Positions 23,761-32,163 are shown, counted from the stretch's first letter. The stretch is 37,800 nt of DNA from an uncultured bacterium (GCA_947073515.1 CAMTMC010000001.1:1-37800); one strand, 5' to 3'. Notes: generated by a model not told the origin, from the sequence alone. Program-made: numbers and translations.

Positions 23761-24591
23761 GTGGAGGATTTTCAGGAGCTTTTGAATCTGATCGCCCCGG
23801 CCCTGGGCCTGAAGGAGCTCACGGTGGGCTCCCTGATGCGGGTGTGCTGGGTGGTGCTGGTAGGGGTGGTGGCCATCCGCCTGCTGACGCGGCTGGTGGA
23901 CCGGCTGCTGGACGGCTCCAAGTCCCTGGCGGATGTGCGGGTCTACATCCGCTCCTCCGTACATGTGTTCCTCTGGTTCCTGCTGGCCCTGATGCTGGCG
24001 GGCACCCTGGGCATTGAGGTCACCTCCATCATCGCCATGCTCAGCGTGGCGGGGCTGGCGGTGTCGCTGGCCCTGCAAAATACCCTGTCCAACCTGGCCG
24101 GGGGGCTGATGATCCTGGTGACAAAGCCCTTTGCCCTGGGGGACTACGTGGAGATCGACGGGGGCGGGACCAGCGGGGTGGTGGCGGAGATCGGCCTGGC
24201 CTACACCAAGCTCACCACCTACGACGGCAAGCGGGTCTCCATCCCCAATAGCCAGGTGTCCGCCGCCAAGATCACCAATTACACCAACGAGGGCGGCCGC
24301 CGGGTGGACGTGGTGTTCTCCGCCTCCTACGACGCCCCCACTCAGCGGGTGAAGGACGCCATTCTGGAGGTGGCGGACAGCCTCCCCGCCGTCCGCCGGG
24401 AACCGGCCCCGGTGGTGTGGATCACCAAATACGGCGCCAGCTCCATCGACTACGTGGTCCGGGTCTGGACCTCCACCGAGGCGTACTGGGATGTGTACAA
24501 CGCCCTGATGGAGGGGGTCCGGGAGTCCTTCGCCCGCCACGGGGTGGAGATGACCTACAACCATCTCAACGTCCATATTGCGGAGAGGTAG
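23761..24591 (+). CDS. mscS: MscS-type small-conductance mechanosensitive channel
   Basis: A 276-residue membrane channel that vents solutes on hypo-osmotic shock. GTG 23761 is preferred because GGGAGGG lies seven bases upstream; ATG 23740 is in frame but sits at the edge of a hairpin. Three membrane helices (about 25-45, 62-85, 90-115); the pore helix holds MLSVAGLAVSLALQNTLSNLAGG. Then comes the beta domain (PFALGDYVEIDG, GVVAEIGLAYT, VSIPNSQVSAAKITNYT) and the alpha/beta C-domain. A typical MscS of normal length. Confidence 0.92.
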   Translation: MEDFQELLNLIAPALGLKELTVGSLMRVCWVVLVGVVAIRLLTRLVDRLLDGSKSLADVRVYIRSSVHVFLWFLLALMLAGTLGIEVTSIIAMLSVAGLAVSLALQNTLSNLAGGLMILVTKPFALGDYVEIDGGGTSGVVAEIGLAYTKLTTYDGKRVSIPNSQVSAAKITNYTNEGGRRVDVVFSASYDAPTQRVKDAILEVADSLPAVRREPAPVVWITKYGASSIDYVVRVWTSTEAYWDVYNALMEGVRESFARHGVEMTYNHLNVHIAER

Positions 24592-24629
24592 CCGGCTCAG
24601 GCCAGCCGGGCCCCCGGGCCCCGGGGCGT

Positions 24630-25106
24630 TCAGGGCATGGCCAGCCCGTGGAGGAAGCCGTCCAGCCTGGGGGAGAGAACCTCCCCGCCGATGACGGTGC
24701 TTTTGTGCAGCAGCAGATTGACCTGCACCCCGCTCTCTCCAGTGGGGTAGTTGAGGATCTCATAGGTATACCGCTTCACCCGCTTGCCGGCGTACTTGCC
24801 CAGGTCAAAGCCCTGTTCCCCCTGAAGGGACAGGTACTGGTCATAGCTCTCGTCCATCCGCTCCGGAATCAACAGCTCCTGGGAAGCCAGGGGTTCCTCC
24901 GCCACCTGCCAGCCGTAGGCGGACAGGTAATCCACCCGGTCCTGGTTGGACTTGACCCCCTTGGGGCTGGGCAGCGTGGAGGCGGACACCTCCCGGGTGA
25001 GGCTTTGGCCGAGATTCAGGGCCAGGGCGCAGCAGCACACCAGGGCGGCGGCCGCCACCCCCAGGGCCAGCTTGCGCTTGGGCATCTTCGCGGTTACAAT
25101 CAACAC
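24630..25106 (-). CDS. DUF4830-type exported or membrane-anchored protein
   Basis: A 158-residue protein. The start is GTG 25106 (then LIVTAKMPKRK), behind AAGGAG on the - strand; longer frames upstream have no ribosome site. One N-terminal hydrophobic helix (about 13-32, LALGVAAAALVCCCALAL) acts as signal or anchor. The rest is soluble (VDYLSAYGWQVAEEP; YDQYLSLQGEQGFDLGKYAGKRVKRYTYEI), which I associate with the DUF4830 family of clostridia. Function unknown. Convergent with mscS. Confidence 0.7.
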   Translation of the reverse strand: MLIVTAKMPKRKLALGVAAAALVCCCALALNLGQSLTREVSASTLPSPKGVKSNQDRVDYLSAYGWQVAEEPLASQELLIPERMDESYDQYLSLQGEQGFDLGKYAGKRVKRYTYEILNYPTGESGVQVNLLLHKSTVIGGEVLSPRLDGFLHGLAMP

Positions 25107-25194
25107 AGCATATCGCTCCTTCCGCCTGGCTGTTCTCCCTTCAAGATATGCGGGCGGGGGAGGGGATATGCGCTTGTAAGGGAGGGTTGGCCCC

Positions 25195-25905
25195 ATGTCA
25201 CTGGAGCGCCTGGATAAACTCCTCTCCTCCACCGGCCGGTGGAGCCGGAGGGAGGTCAAGGACCTGGTCCGCCAGGGCCGGGTATTGGCGGACGGCCTCC
25301 CCGCCGCCCGGCCGGAAGACAAATACGACCCCGCTACCGCTGTCATCCAGGTGGACGGGCAGCGGGTGGACTGCGCCCCCTATGCCTACGTGATGATGGA
25401 CAAGCCGGCGGGGCTGCTCTCCGCCACGGAGGACCGGTCCCAGCCCACCGTCCTGGACCTGCTCCCCCCGGAGCTGCGCCGCCGGGGGCTGTTCCCTGTG
25501 GGCCGGCTGGACAAGGACACCACCGGCCTGCTCCTCCTCACGGACGATGGCCCCCTGGCCCACGCGCTGCTCTCCCCCAAAAAGCATGTGGACAAGGTCT
25601 ACTGGGCCCGGGTGGAGGGCCGGGTGGACCGGGAGGACACAGACGCCCTGGCCGCCGGCATGGCGCTGGGGGACGGCCAGCGCTGTCTCCCCGCCGGGCT
25701 GGAGCCCCTGGGGGACGGCTCGGAGTGTCTGGTCACCCTCCGGGAGGGGAAGTACCACCAGGTGAAGCGGATGCTGGCCGCCCGGGGGAAGCCGGTGCTG
25801 GCCCTCCGCAGGCTATCCATGGGGCCGCTGTCGCTGGATCTGTCGCTGGGCCCTGGAAATTGGCGTTTTTTAACGGCCATCGAGGTGGACACATTGAAAA
25901 AGTGA
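25195..25905 (+). CDS. rsuA: RsuA/RluB-family pseudouridine synthase
   Basis: A 236-residue rRNA-modifying enzyme. An S4 RNA-binding domain (residues 1-60, RLDKLLSSTGRWSRREVKDLV) is followed by the catalytic domain with GRLDKDTTGLLLLTDDG (catalytic Asp near 105). A later KKHVDKVYWARVEG and GKYHQVKRMLAARG are typical of the 16S rRNA pseudouridine-516 enzyme RsuA, though RluB/E/F members are close. ATG 25195 behind GGGAGGG. A terminator follows directly. Confidence 0.88.
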   Translation: MSLERLDKLLSSTGRWSRREVKDLVRQGRVLADGLPAARPEDKYDPATAVIQVDGQRVDCAPYAYVMMDKPAGLLSATEDRSQPTVLDLLPPELRRRGLFPVGRLDKDTTGLLLLTDDGPLAHALLSPKKHVDKVYWARVEGRVDREDTDALAAGMALGDGQRCLPAGLEPLGDGSECLVTLREGKYHQVKRMLAARGKPVLALRRLSMGPLSLDLSLGPGNWRFLTAIEVDTLKK

Positions 25906-25909
25906 GAAG

Positions 25910-25935
25910 ACGCCCGGGGTGTTTTGGGCGTTTTT
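25910..25935 (+). terminator. Intrinsic terminator
   Basis: ACGCCC pairs with GGGCGT over a ten-base loop and is followed by five T. It ends the pseudouridine synthase transcript. Confidence 0.7.
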
Positions 25936-25958
25936 CACAAAAAAATTTGAAAAACCCC

Positions 25959-25988
25959 TTGCCAAAGAGGGGGGACAGCCGTTATAAT
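25959..25988 (+). promoter_or_regulatory. Promoter of the CdaR-like regulator gene
   Basis: TTGCCA (25959-25964), 18 bp, TATAAT (25983-25988). Confidence 0.7.
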
Positions 25989-26035
25989 AAAAAGGTATTC
26001 CCAGTAAATTATGAATTTGTAAGGAGGGGTTCGCT

Positions 26036-27127
26036 GTGTCTAGCAGGATGTTTCAGGGCGTGGTGCTCCAGATGAAAGACAGCGTGGACCGCGTGGTCGG
26101 CGTGATTGACGCGGAGGGGATCGTAGTGGCCTGCAGTGAGTTGACCTGCATCGGCGAGCATTGGCAGGGCGCCGTGGGCGCCATCTCCGCCGGGGAGAGC
26201 GGGCCCTTCCGCTACGAGGGCAGGACCTTCAAGCCCCTGGCGGGCTGGGGGGCGCAGTTTGACTACTCCGCCTTTGTCCAGGGGGAGGACGATGTGGCCG
26301 CCAGCCTGTGCGCCATGGCGGTGGTGGCCTTCAACGGGGCCAAGACCTACTATGAGGAGAAGCACGACAAGGCCACCTTTGTAAAAAACATCATCTCAGA
26401 CAATATCCTCCTGGGGGACATCTATACCCAGGCCAAGGAGCTCCACTTCCTGTCCGAGGCCCCCCGGGCGGCCTTCCTGGTGCGCCAGCTGGGCCCCGCG
26501 GACGTCAGCGCCATTGACGTGATCCAGAACCTGTTCCCCGACAAGCAGAGCGACTTCGTCATCTCCATCAACGAGACTGACGTGGCCCTGATTAAGCAGC
26601 TGCCCGAGGGGGCGGACACCAAGGAGCTGCAAAAAATCGCCAAGCAGATCATCACCGCCGTCACCCAGGAGCTGGGCATCAAGGTGGTCATCGGCATCGG
26701 CACCATCGTCCCCCATATCCGGGACCTGGCCCGGGCCTATAAGGAGGCCGGCGTGGCCATCGACGTGGGCAAGGTCTTTGACACGGAGAAGACCGTCATC
26801 AACTATGAGAACCTGGGCATCGGGCGGCTGATCTACCAGCTGCCCACCATCCTGTGCCAGATGTTCCTCCAGGAGGTTTTTAAGAAAAATCCCATCGACG
26901 CCCTGGACCAGGAGACCCTGCTCACCATCAACAAGTTCTTTGAGAACAACCTGAACGTGTCCGAGACCGCCCGGAAGCTCTTTGTCCACCGGAACACCCT
27001 GGTGTACCGGCTGGAGAAGATCAAGAAGCTCACCGGCCTGGACCTGCGGGAGTTCGATGACGCCATCACCTTCAAGGTGGCCCTGATGGTCAAGAAGTAC
27101 CTGATCTCCCGGGGCATTGAGTCCTAA
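26036..27127 (+). CDS. CdaR/PucR-type transcriptional regulator
   Basis: A 363-residue regulator, GTG 26036 six bases after AAGGAGGGG. The N-terminal 110 residues resemble a sugar-diacid-recognition (CdaR) sensor domain (VLQMKDSVDRVVGVIDAEGIVVACS). The middle (about 130-270) is GGDEF-like as in CdaR/PucR (GIKVVIGIGTIVPHIRDLARAYKEA). The C-terminus is the PucR HTH (FFENNLNVSETARKLFVHRNTLVYRLEKI). It is a single-gene unit ahead of ftsEX. No local sugar-diacid genes exist, so the ligand is open. Confidence 0.85.
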   Translation: MSSRMFQGVVLQMKDSVDRVVGVIDAEGIVVACSELTCIGEHWQGAVGAISAGESGPFRYEGRTFKPLAGWGAQFDYSAFVQGEDDVAASLCAMAVVAFNGAKTYYEEKHDKATFVKNIISDNILLGDIYTQAKELHFLSEAPRAAFLVRQLGPADVSAIDVIQNLFPDKQSDFVISINETDVALIKQLPEGADTKELQKIAKQIITAVTQELGIKVVIGIGTIVPHIRDLARAYKEAGVAIDVGKVFDTEKTVINYENLGIGRLIYQLPTILCQMFLQEVFKKNPIDALDQETLLTINKFFENNLNVSETARKLFVHRNTLVYRLEKIKKLTGLDLREFDDAITFKVALMVKKYLISRGIES

Positions 27128-27140
27128 GCAGCCGGCCCAG

Positions 27141-27170
27141 GCGCCGCCCCGACCGGGGCGGCGCTTTTTT
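27141..27170 (+). terminator. Intrinsic terminator
   Basis: GCGCCGCCCC pairs with GGGGCGGCGC, loop GACC, then six T. It ends the regulator transcript. Confidence 0.93.
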
Positions 27171-27213
27171 GCAAATATAGCTTCAAAAGTCGGAACACAG
27201 GGAAAAAATGAGG

Positions 27214-27242
27214 TTGCGCTTTCCTATGAAATAGGTTACAAT
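27214..27242 (+). promoter_or_regulatory. Promoter of the ftsEX operon
   Basis: TTGCGC (27214-27219), 17 bp, TACAAT (27237-27242). A small GC hairpin (CCCGCC..GGCGGG, about 27280-27297) sits in the leader. Confidence 0.6.
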
Positions 27243-27373
27243 AAAGTTACAAACGCACGATACAGTCCTGAAACAAGGCCCGCCGCGAGGGCGGGGCAGC
27301 TATGCGCCGCAGTACAGAGAAGCCGGCCGGCGTCCGGCGAAATATCCTCGGCAGAGGACAAGCGGAGGAGCAC

Positions 27374-28063
27374 ATGATTCGCCTCATTGACATCTATAAA
27401 GAGTATGACAATGGCACCAAGGCCCTGAAGGGGGTCAACGTGCGGATTGACGACGGGGAGTTCGTCTTTCTGGTGGGCCCGTCCGGCTCGGGGAAGTCCA
27501 CCCTCATCAAGCTGATCACCGCCGAAATCGCCCCCACCGAGGGGCGTCTCATGGTCAACGGCTACAACCTGACCAACATCACCCCCCGGCAGGTGCCCTA
27601 TATGCGCCGGACGCTGGGGATCATCTTCCAGGACTTCCGGCTGATTGAGAAGAAGACCGTGCATGAGAACCTGTCCTTCTCCATGCGGGCCATCGGGGCC
27701 TCCAACCGGGAGCTGAAGCGGCGCATCCCCTACGTCCTCCAGCTGGTGGGGTTGGAGCAGAAGGCCAACCGCTACCCCGGCGAGCTGTCCGGCGGCGAGC
27801 AGCAGCGGGTGGCCATTGCCCGGGCGCTGGTGAACAACCCCAGCATGATCATCGCCGATGAGCCCACGGGCAACCTGGACCCCCAGCGGTCCCTGGAGAT
27901 TATGATGCTGCTGGAGCGTATCAACGAGCTGGGCACCACCGTGCTGGTGGTCACCCATGAGAAAAATCTGGTCAACCGCTTTGATAAGCGGGTGGTGGCC
28001 ATCGAAAACGGACGGATTATCAGCGACAGAACAGGTGGTTACTACAATGGCGAGAAAATTTGA
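27374..28063 (+). CDS. ftsE: Cell-division ABC ATPase FtsE
   Basis: A 229-residue ATPase, ATG 27374 behind GGAGGAG. Walker A GPSGSGKST (35-43), Q-loop in IIFQDFRLI, signature LSGGEQQR, Walker B IIADEPTG, switch His in VVTHEK. The sequence follows FtsE closely, starting MIRLIDIYKEYDNGTKAL. It powers FtsX to activate wall hydrolases at division, or in Bacillus at elongation and spore entry. It overlaps ftsX by 17 bases. Confidence 0.93.
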   Translation: MIRLIDIYKEYDNGTKALKGVNVRIDDGEFVFLVGPSGSGKSTLIKLITAEIAPTEGRLMVNGYNLTNITPRQVPYMRRTLGIIFQDFRLIEKKTVHENLSFSMRAIGASNRELKRRIPYVLQLVGLEQKANRYPGELSGGEQQRVAIARALVNNPSMIIADEPTGNLDPQRSLEIMMLLERINELGTTVLVVTHEKNLVNRFDKRVVAIENGRIISDRTGGYYNGEKI

Positions 28064-28937
28064 CGCGGGCTACTATGTGAGTGAGGGTTTCCGCTCCATT
28101 TTCACCCACGGGTTTATGTCCTTTGCGGCCGTGTGCATGATTGTGGCCTGCCTCATCATCATGGGTTCCTTTACCCTTCTGGCGGTGAACCTGGACAGCA
28201 TGCTGGGGGATTTGGAGGATGAGAATGAGCTGGCGGTTTATGTAGACGAGACCTACACGGAGGAACAGGCCCGGGCCATGTCCCCCAAGATCAAGGCGGT
28301 GCCCAACGTGGCCTCGGCCAATTTTGTCACCCGGCAGGCGGCGCTGGACCAGTGGCGGGCGGGCCGGGAGAACAACGAGCTGCTGGCCGATCTGCCCGGC
28401 GAGGTCCTCCGGGACCGGTTTTACGTCCACATCGTGGACATTGAGCAGATCGCCCAGACCAAGGCCGATTTGGAGGCCCTGGAGGGGGTGGGATATGTGG
28501 GGGCCGCCATCGAGGTGGCCGAGGGCTTTGTGCTGGTGCGGAACATCGCCACCGGCGTGGCCCTGGCGCTGGTGGGCATGCTGCTGATCATCTCCCTGTT
28601 CATCATCGCCAACACCATCAAGCTGGCCACCTTCTACCGCCGGGAGGAGATCGCCATTATGAAGATGTGCGGCGCCACCGACGGGTTCATCCAGTGGCCC
28701 TTTGTGGTGGAGGGGATGCTCCTGGGCCTCACCGGGGCGGTGGTGGCTTTCTTCGCCCAGTGGGGGCTGTACCAGCTGGTGAGCAAGCTGGTCATCCAGA
28801 GCAACGGCCTGTCCCTGGTGACCATGGCCAGCTACGAGTCTATGGTCGGCACCATCCTGCCGGTATTCTGCGGGGTAGGGGCGGCCATCGGCGTGGGTGG
28901 CTCCCTGCTGGCCATCCGGAAATTCCTCCAGGTCTGA
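28047..28937 (+). CDS. ftsX: Permease-like division protein FtsX
   Basis: A 296-residue membrane protein with FtsX topology: helix 1 at about 22-46, an external loop of about 120 residues (extracellular coupling domain), then three helices in the C-terminal 130 residues. The cytoplasmic ATIKLATFYRREEIAIMKMCGAT-type segment (here NTIKLATFYRREEIAIMKMC) is the family hallmark. ATG 28047 lies inside the ftsE end. The external loop should contact the M23 peptidase encoded just downstream. Confidence 0.92.
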   Translation: MARKFDAGYYVSEGFRSIFTHGFMSFAAVCMIVACLIIMGSFTLLAVNLDSMLGDLEDENELAVYVDETYTEEQARAMSPKIKAVPNVASANFVTRQAALDQWRAGRENNELLADLPGEVLRDRFYVHIVDIEQIAQTKADLEALEGVGYVGAAIEVAEGFVLVRNIATGVALALVGMLLIISLFIIANTIKLATFYRREEIAIMKMCGATDGFIQWPFVVEGMLLGLTGAVVAFFAQWGLYQLVSKLVIQSNGLSLVTMASYESMVGTILPVFCGVGAAIGVGGSLLAIRKFLQV

Positions 28938-28956
28938 TGGGGAAGGAGAGACAAGC

Positions 28957-29061
28957 GTGAAACGACAGAAAAGACAGCGGATGATGATGGCGGTTCTGGC
29001 CGGGCTGCTGGCGGTGCTGATGCTGCTGCCCATCGTGGCCAACATTTTTACTATTTTCTAA
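28957..29061 (+). CDS. 34-residue single-pass membrane peptide
   Basis: A short reading frame with GTG start at 28957, seven bases after GGAAGGAGAG. A basic N-terminus (MKRQKRQR) is followed by one hydrophobic helix (MMMAVLAGLLAVLMLLPIVA) and a short tail NIFTIF. It lies between ftsX (20 bp gap) and the M23 peptidase (10 bp gap), so it is very likely translated as part of the operon. Too small for automatic gene calls. I know of no named family; a small FtsEX/peptidase accessory is one possibility. Confidence 0.65.
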   Translation: MKRQKRQRMMMAVLAGLLAVLMLLPIVANIFTIF

Positions 29062-29071
29062 GGGGACAGCT

Positions 29072-30313
29072 ATGAAGCGGAATAAATGGCTCATCCGGAG
29101 CCTGGGCCTGCTGCTGGCCCTGGCCCTGATGCTCCCCCTGGCGGGGCCCGCGGCGGTGCTGCCGGCGGCGGCCGTCACCCAGCAGGAGATCGACGCCCTG
29201 AAAGACGACGCCAGCAGCCTGGCCAGCCAGAAGAAGGAGCTCCAGGAGCAGATCAAAGCCGTCCAGGCGGACAAGAGCGCGGCCCTATCCCAAAAAAAGC
29301 TCATTGAGCAGAAGATCAGCGTCATCCAGGCGGAGATTGACAACATCACCGCCCAGATCTCCAAGTACGACGAGCTCATCGCCCAAAAGAGCGAGGAGCT
29401 GGCCCAGGCCCAGGCGGACGAGGCCGCCCAGTACCAGCTGTTCTGCCAGCGGGTGCGGTATATGGAGGAGCAGGGGGAGGTCTCCTACTGGTCCATCCTC
29501 TTCGCCTCCAACGACTTTTCCGACCTGCTGGACAACTACATGATGATCAACGAGATCGTGGACTACGACAACCGGGTGATGGACCAGCTCATCGCCCTGC
29601 GGGAGCGGGTGGCGGCGGACAAGCTGGCCTTAGAGGAGGCCCAGGCGGAGCAGCAGGCGGCCAAGGCCCAGCAGGAGGCGGCCAAGGCCGAGCAGCTCAG
29701 CCAGGAGGCCGAGGTGGATCAGCTCATCAAGCAGATCAACGCCCAGGAGGACCAGCTGGAGGCCATCGAGGCCCAGCTGAAGCAGGCCGCTGACGAGCTG
29801 GACAAGGAGATCAAACGCAAGGAGAAGGAGCTGGCCGAGCAGATCCGCAACGTGGTCAGCGAGTCGGGCTTCCTCTGGCCCCTGGACGCGGGGATCAATA
29901 CCCTCTCCTCCCTGTACGGCCCCCGGAAGCACCCGGTTACTGGCAAGGCCAACAACCACACCGGCATCGACATCCCGGCGGCCCGGAACAAGAACATCTA
30001 CGCCGCCAAGAGCGGCGTGGTCACCACCTCCGCCCGGCACGGCTCCTACGGGGAGTATGTGGTGGTCTCCCACAGCGATGGCACCAGCACCCTGTACGCC
30101 CACATGAACAAGCGCAACGTGATAGAGGGCCAGGTGGTCAGCCAGGGGGACGTGGTGGGCTTTGTGGGCACCACCGGCTCCTCCACTGGCAACCACCTGC
30201 ACTTTGAGGTCCGTATCAATGGCAATCGCACCGACCCCCTGAATTACTTCAAGGACAAGGCGCTGTACGCCCGCAGCGGCGGCCAGACCATGCCCCTGTG
30301 GGATTGGATGTAG
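29072..30313 (+). CDS. M23 peptidase with coiled coil, FtsEX-type wall hydrolase
   Basis: A 413-residue secreted protein. Signal peptide (1 to about 33, ending AAAV), a long two-part coiled coil (about 36-265, heptads rich in Ala, Glu, Gln, Lys), then a LytM/M23 domain (about 270-400). The zinc and catalytic residues are present: HTGID (His and Asp) and HLHFE (HxH), so unlike E. coli EnvC it should be active itself. The arrangement resembles CwlO/PcsB-like hydrolases that FtsEX activates. It is the last gene of the ftsEX operon, before a strong terminator. Confidence 0.92.
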   Translation: MKRNKWLIRSLGLLLALALMLPLAGPAAVLPAAAVTQQEIDALKDDASSLASQKKELQEQIKAVQADKSAALSQKKLIEQKISVIQAEIDNITAQISKYDELIAQKSEELAQAQADEAAQYQLFCQRVRYMEEQGEVSYWSILFASNDFSDLLDNYMMINEIVDYDNRVMDQLIALRERVAADKLALEEAQAEQQAAKAQQEAAKAEQLSQEAEVDQLIKQINAQEDQLEAIEAQLKQAADELDKEIKRKEKELAEQIRNVVSESGFLWPLDAGINTLSSLYGPRKHPVTGKANNHTGIDIPAARNKNIYAAKSGVVTTSARHGSYGEYVVVSHSDGTSTLYAHMNKRNVIEGQVVSQGDVVGFVGTTGSSTGNHLHFEVRINGNRTDPLNYFKDKALYARSGGQTMPLWDWM

Positions 30314-30330
30314 CAGCTATAGACTCAAAA

Positions 30331-30364
30331 ACGGCCCCCGGCGCAAGCCGGGGGCCGTTTTTTT
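30331..30364 (+). terminator. Intrinsic terminator of the ftsEX operon
   Basis: A perfect 12-bp stem (30331-30342 with 30347-30358), loop GCAA, then seven T. Confidence 0.95.
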
Positions 30365-30369
30365 ATGGA

Positions 30370-30399
30370 GTCATATCCCAGGGCCTGTCCTCATATAGT
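30370..30399 (+). promoter_or_regulatory. Candidate sigma-E promoter of the spoIIIA operon
   Basis: GTCATAT (30370-30376), 15 bp, CATATAGT (30392-30399), close to the mother-cell sigma-E consensus (ATA-type -35; CATANANT -10). It lies 22 bp before spoIIIAA; no sigma-A promoter is evident. Confidence 0.7.
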
Positions 30400-30420
30400 C
30401 AAACAAAGGCGGTGAAGAGG

Positions 30421-31326
30421 ATGGAACCCAGAAGCAAGGCATATCAACAGGCGGCGGGCGCCCTGCCCGCCCGGCTGCGGCGGGAGGCCCTGTCCCTCTC
30501 CGCAAGCGACCAGGGCCGGGTGGAGGAACTGCGTCTCCGGGCTGGCTGGCCCATGACCGCCCGTCTGCCAGAGGGGGAGGTTCCGCTGGACAGCCCCCCT
30601 GTCCGCCCCGAGGAGCTGGACCAGCTGGTGGAGATCGCCAGCCGGGCCTCTGTCCACGCAGTGCTGGACCAGGTGCGCCAGGGTTACCTCACCGTGGAGG
30701 GGGGGCACCGGATCGGCCTGTGCGGCACCGCCGCCCTCCGGGACGGGGAGATCCACACCCTGCGGCGGCTGTCCTCCGCCAACCTGCGGATCGCCCGGCA
30801 GGTGATGGGGGTGTCCGCCCCGGTGCTGGACGGGCTGTGCCCCGGCGGCGTCCTCACCGACACCCTGATCCTCTCCCCCCCGGGCCTGGGGAAGACCACC
30901 CTCCTGCGGGACATCATCCGCCGGGTGTCAGAGGGGGAGGGGTGCCGCCCCCGGCGGGTGGCCCTGGCTGACGAACGGGGGGAGGTGGCCGCCCTGTATC
31001 ACGGAATCCCCCAGCTGGAGGTGGGCCGCCGCACTGACGTGGTGGAGGGCTGTCCCAAGGCCCAGGGGCTGATGCTCCTCCTGCGGGCCATGGGCCCCCA
31101 GGTGCTGGCGGCGGACGAGATCACCGCCCCCGAGGACGTGGCCGCCCTCCGGACGGCGGCGGGGTGCGGGGTGACCCTTCTGGCCACCGCCCACGGGGCG
31201 GATCGGACGGATCTGGAGCGCCGGCCGGTGTACCGGGCCCTGTTGGAGGAGCGGTTATTTCGGAAATTGGTTCGCATCCGCCCGGAGGGGCCGGGACGAG
31301 CCTATACCATAGAGGAGCTGAGTTGA
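30421..31326 (+). CDS. spoIIIAA: Stage III sporulation ATPase SpoIIIAA
   Basis: A 301-residue secretion-type ATPase of the mother cell. It powers the SpoIIIA-SpoIIQ channel joining mother cell and forespore. Walker A SPPGLGKTT (152-160), Walker B VLAADEIT (about 228-235), and the family's YLTVEGGHRIGLCGTA segment. ATG 30421 follows GAAGAGG. First of eight genes, mostly with overlapping ends. Confidence 0.95.
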   Translation: MEPRSKAYQQAAGALPARLRREALSLSASDQGRVEELRLRAGWPMTARLPEGEVPLDSPPVRPEELDQLVEIASRASVHAVLDQVRQGYLTVEGGHRIGLCGTAALRDGEIHTLRRLSSANLRIARQVMGVSAPVLDGLCPGGVLTDTLILSPPGLGKTTLLRDIIRRVSEGEGCRPRRVALADERGEVAALYHGIPQLEVGRRTDVVEGCPKAQGLMLLLRAMGPQVLAADEITAPEDVAALRTAAGCGVTLLATAHGADRTDLERRPVYRALLEERLFRKLVRIRPEGPGRAYTIEELS

Positions 31327-31836
31327 ATGGTGAAGCTGATGGGAGCGGTACTGGTGGCCGCCGGCTGCGGCTGGCTGGGGTTCCAGGGGGCGGAGGGCCT
31401 GCGCCGGCGGGTGAGGGCCCTGCGGGATATGGCCGGCGGCCTGCTTCTGCTGGAGCGGGAGCTGGAGCTGGGCGCCCCGCCCCTGCCTGGGCTGATGGAC
31501 GGGCTGTCCGCCCGGGCCTGTGGCCCGGCGAAGGCCCTGTTTGAGGGCTGCCGGGCGGGGCTGGAGCGGCTGTCTGAGGAGCCCTTCGCCCTCCTGTGGC
31601 GCCGCTTGACACAGGAGCAGTCCTCCCTGGGGGAGGAGGGCCGGGGGGCTCTGCTCCCCCTGGGGGAGGTGCTGGGGCGGTACGACAGCCAGGCCCAGCT
31701 GGAGAGCGTCTCCGCCGCCCGCCGCCAGCTGGAGGAGCTGGCCGCCCGCTGTGAGGCCGAGGGCCGCCGGCAGGGGCGGGTCTACCAGGCGCTGGGCCTG
31801 TGTTCCGGGGTATTCCTGGTGATTTTACTGCTCTGA
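31327..31836 (+). CDS. spoIIIAB: Stage III sporulation protein SpoIIIAB
   Basis: A 169-residue membrane protein with hydrophobic ends (residues 1-20 and 150-169) and a helical soluble middle, as in the GspF-like SpoIIIAB family. ATG 31327 follows directly on the spoIIIAA stop. The RRVRALRDMAGGLLLLERE segment matches the family's early helix. A 130-bp gap follows, unusual within this operon. Confidence 0.88.
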   Translation: MVKLMGAVLVAAGCGWLGFQGAEGLRRRVRALRDMAGGLLLLERELELGAPPLPGLMDGLSARACGPAKALFEGCRAGLERLSEEPFALLWRRLTQEQSSLGEEGRGALLPLGEVLGRYDSQAQLESVSAARRQLEELAARCEAEGRRQGRVYQALGLCSGVFLVILLL

Positions 31837-31968
31837 ATCTGAGCGTTGCCGCCAGCGGCGGCAGCCGGGACAGGGTCCAGCGGGTCTGTCCCGAGGAGGA
31901 GAAGCGACGGAATGAAGCGGATGTCCGGCGGAAGCCGGACGGAGCGGAATGGAGTTTGTGACGACGAC

Positions 31969-32163
31969 ATGGACGTGGATCTGATTTTTAAAATTGCGGC
32001 CATCGGGATTCTGGTGGCGGTGCTCAACCAGGTTTTAAGCCGGGCGGGCCGGGACGAGCAGGCCATGATGACCACCCTGGCCGGGCTGGTGGTGGTCCTC
32101 ATGATGGTGGTCCAGGAGATCGCCCGCCTGTTTGACCTGGTCAAGACCCTGTTCGGACTGTGA
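31969..32163 (+). CDS. spoIIIAC: Stage III sporulation protein SpoIIIAC
   Basis: A 64-residue protein with two membrane helices (about 4-24 and 33-52), matching SpoIIIAC over its whole length from MDVDLIFKIAAIGI. The start is uncertain. ATG 31969 gives the family length but its nearest GGAG lies 14 bases off. In-frame ATGs at 31912 and 31921 would add 16-19 residues, with GAGGAGG 12 bases before 31912. The stop overlaps spoIIIAD. Confidence 0.85.
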   Translation: MDVDLIFKIAAIGILVAVLNQVLSRAGRDEQAMMTTLAGLVVVLMMVVQEIARLFDLVKTLFGL

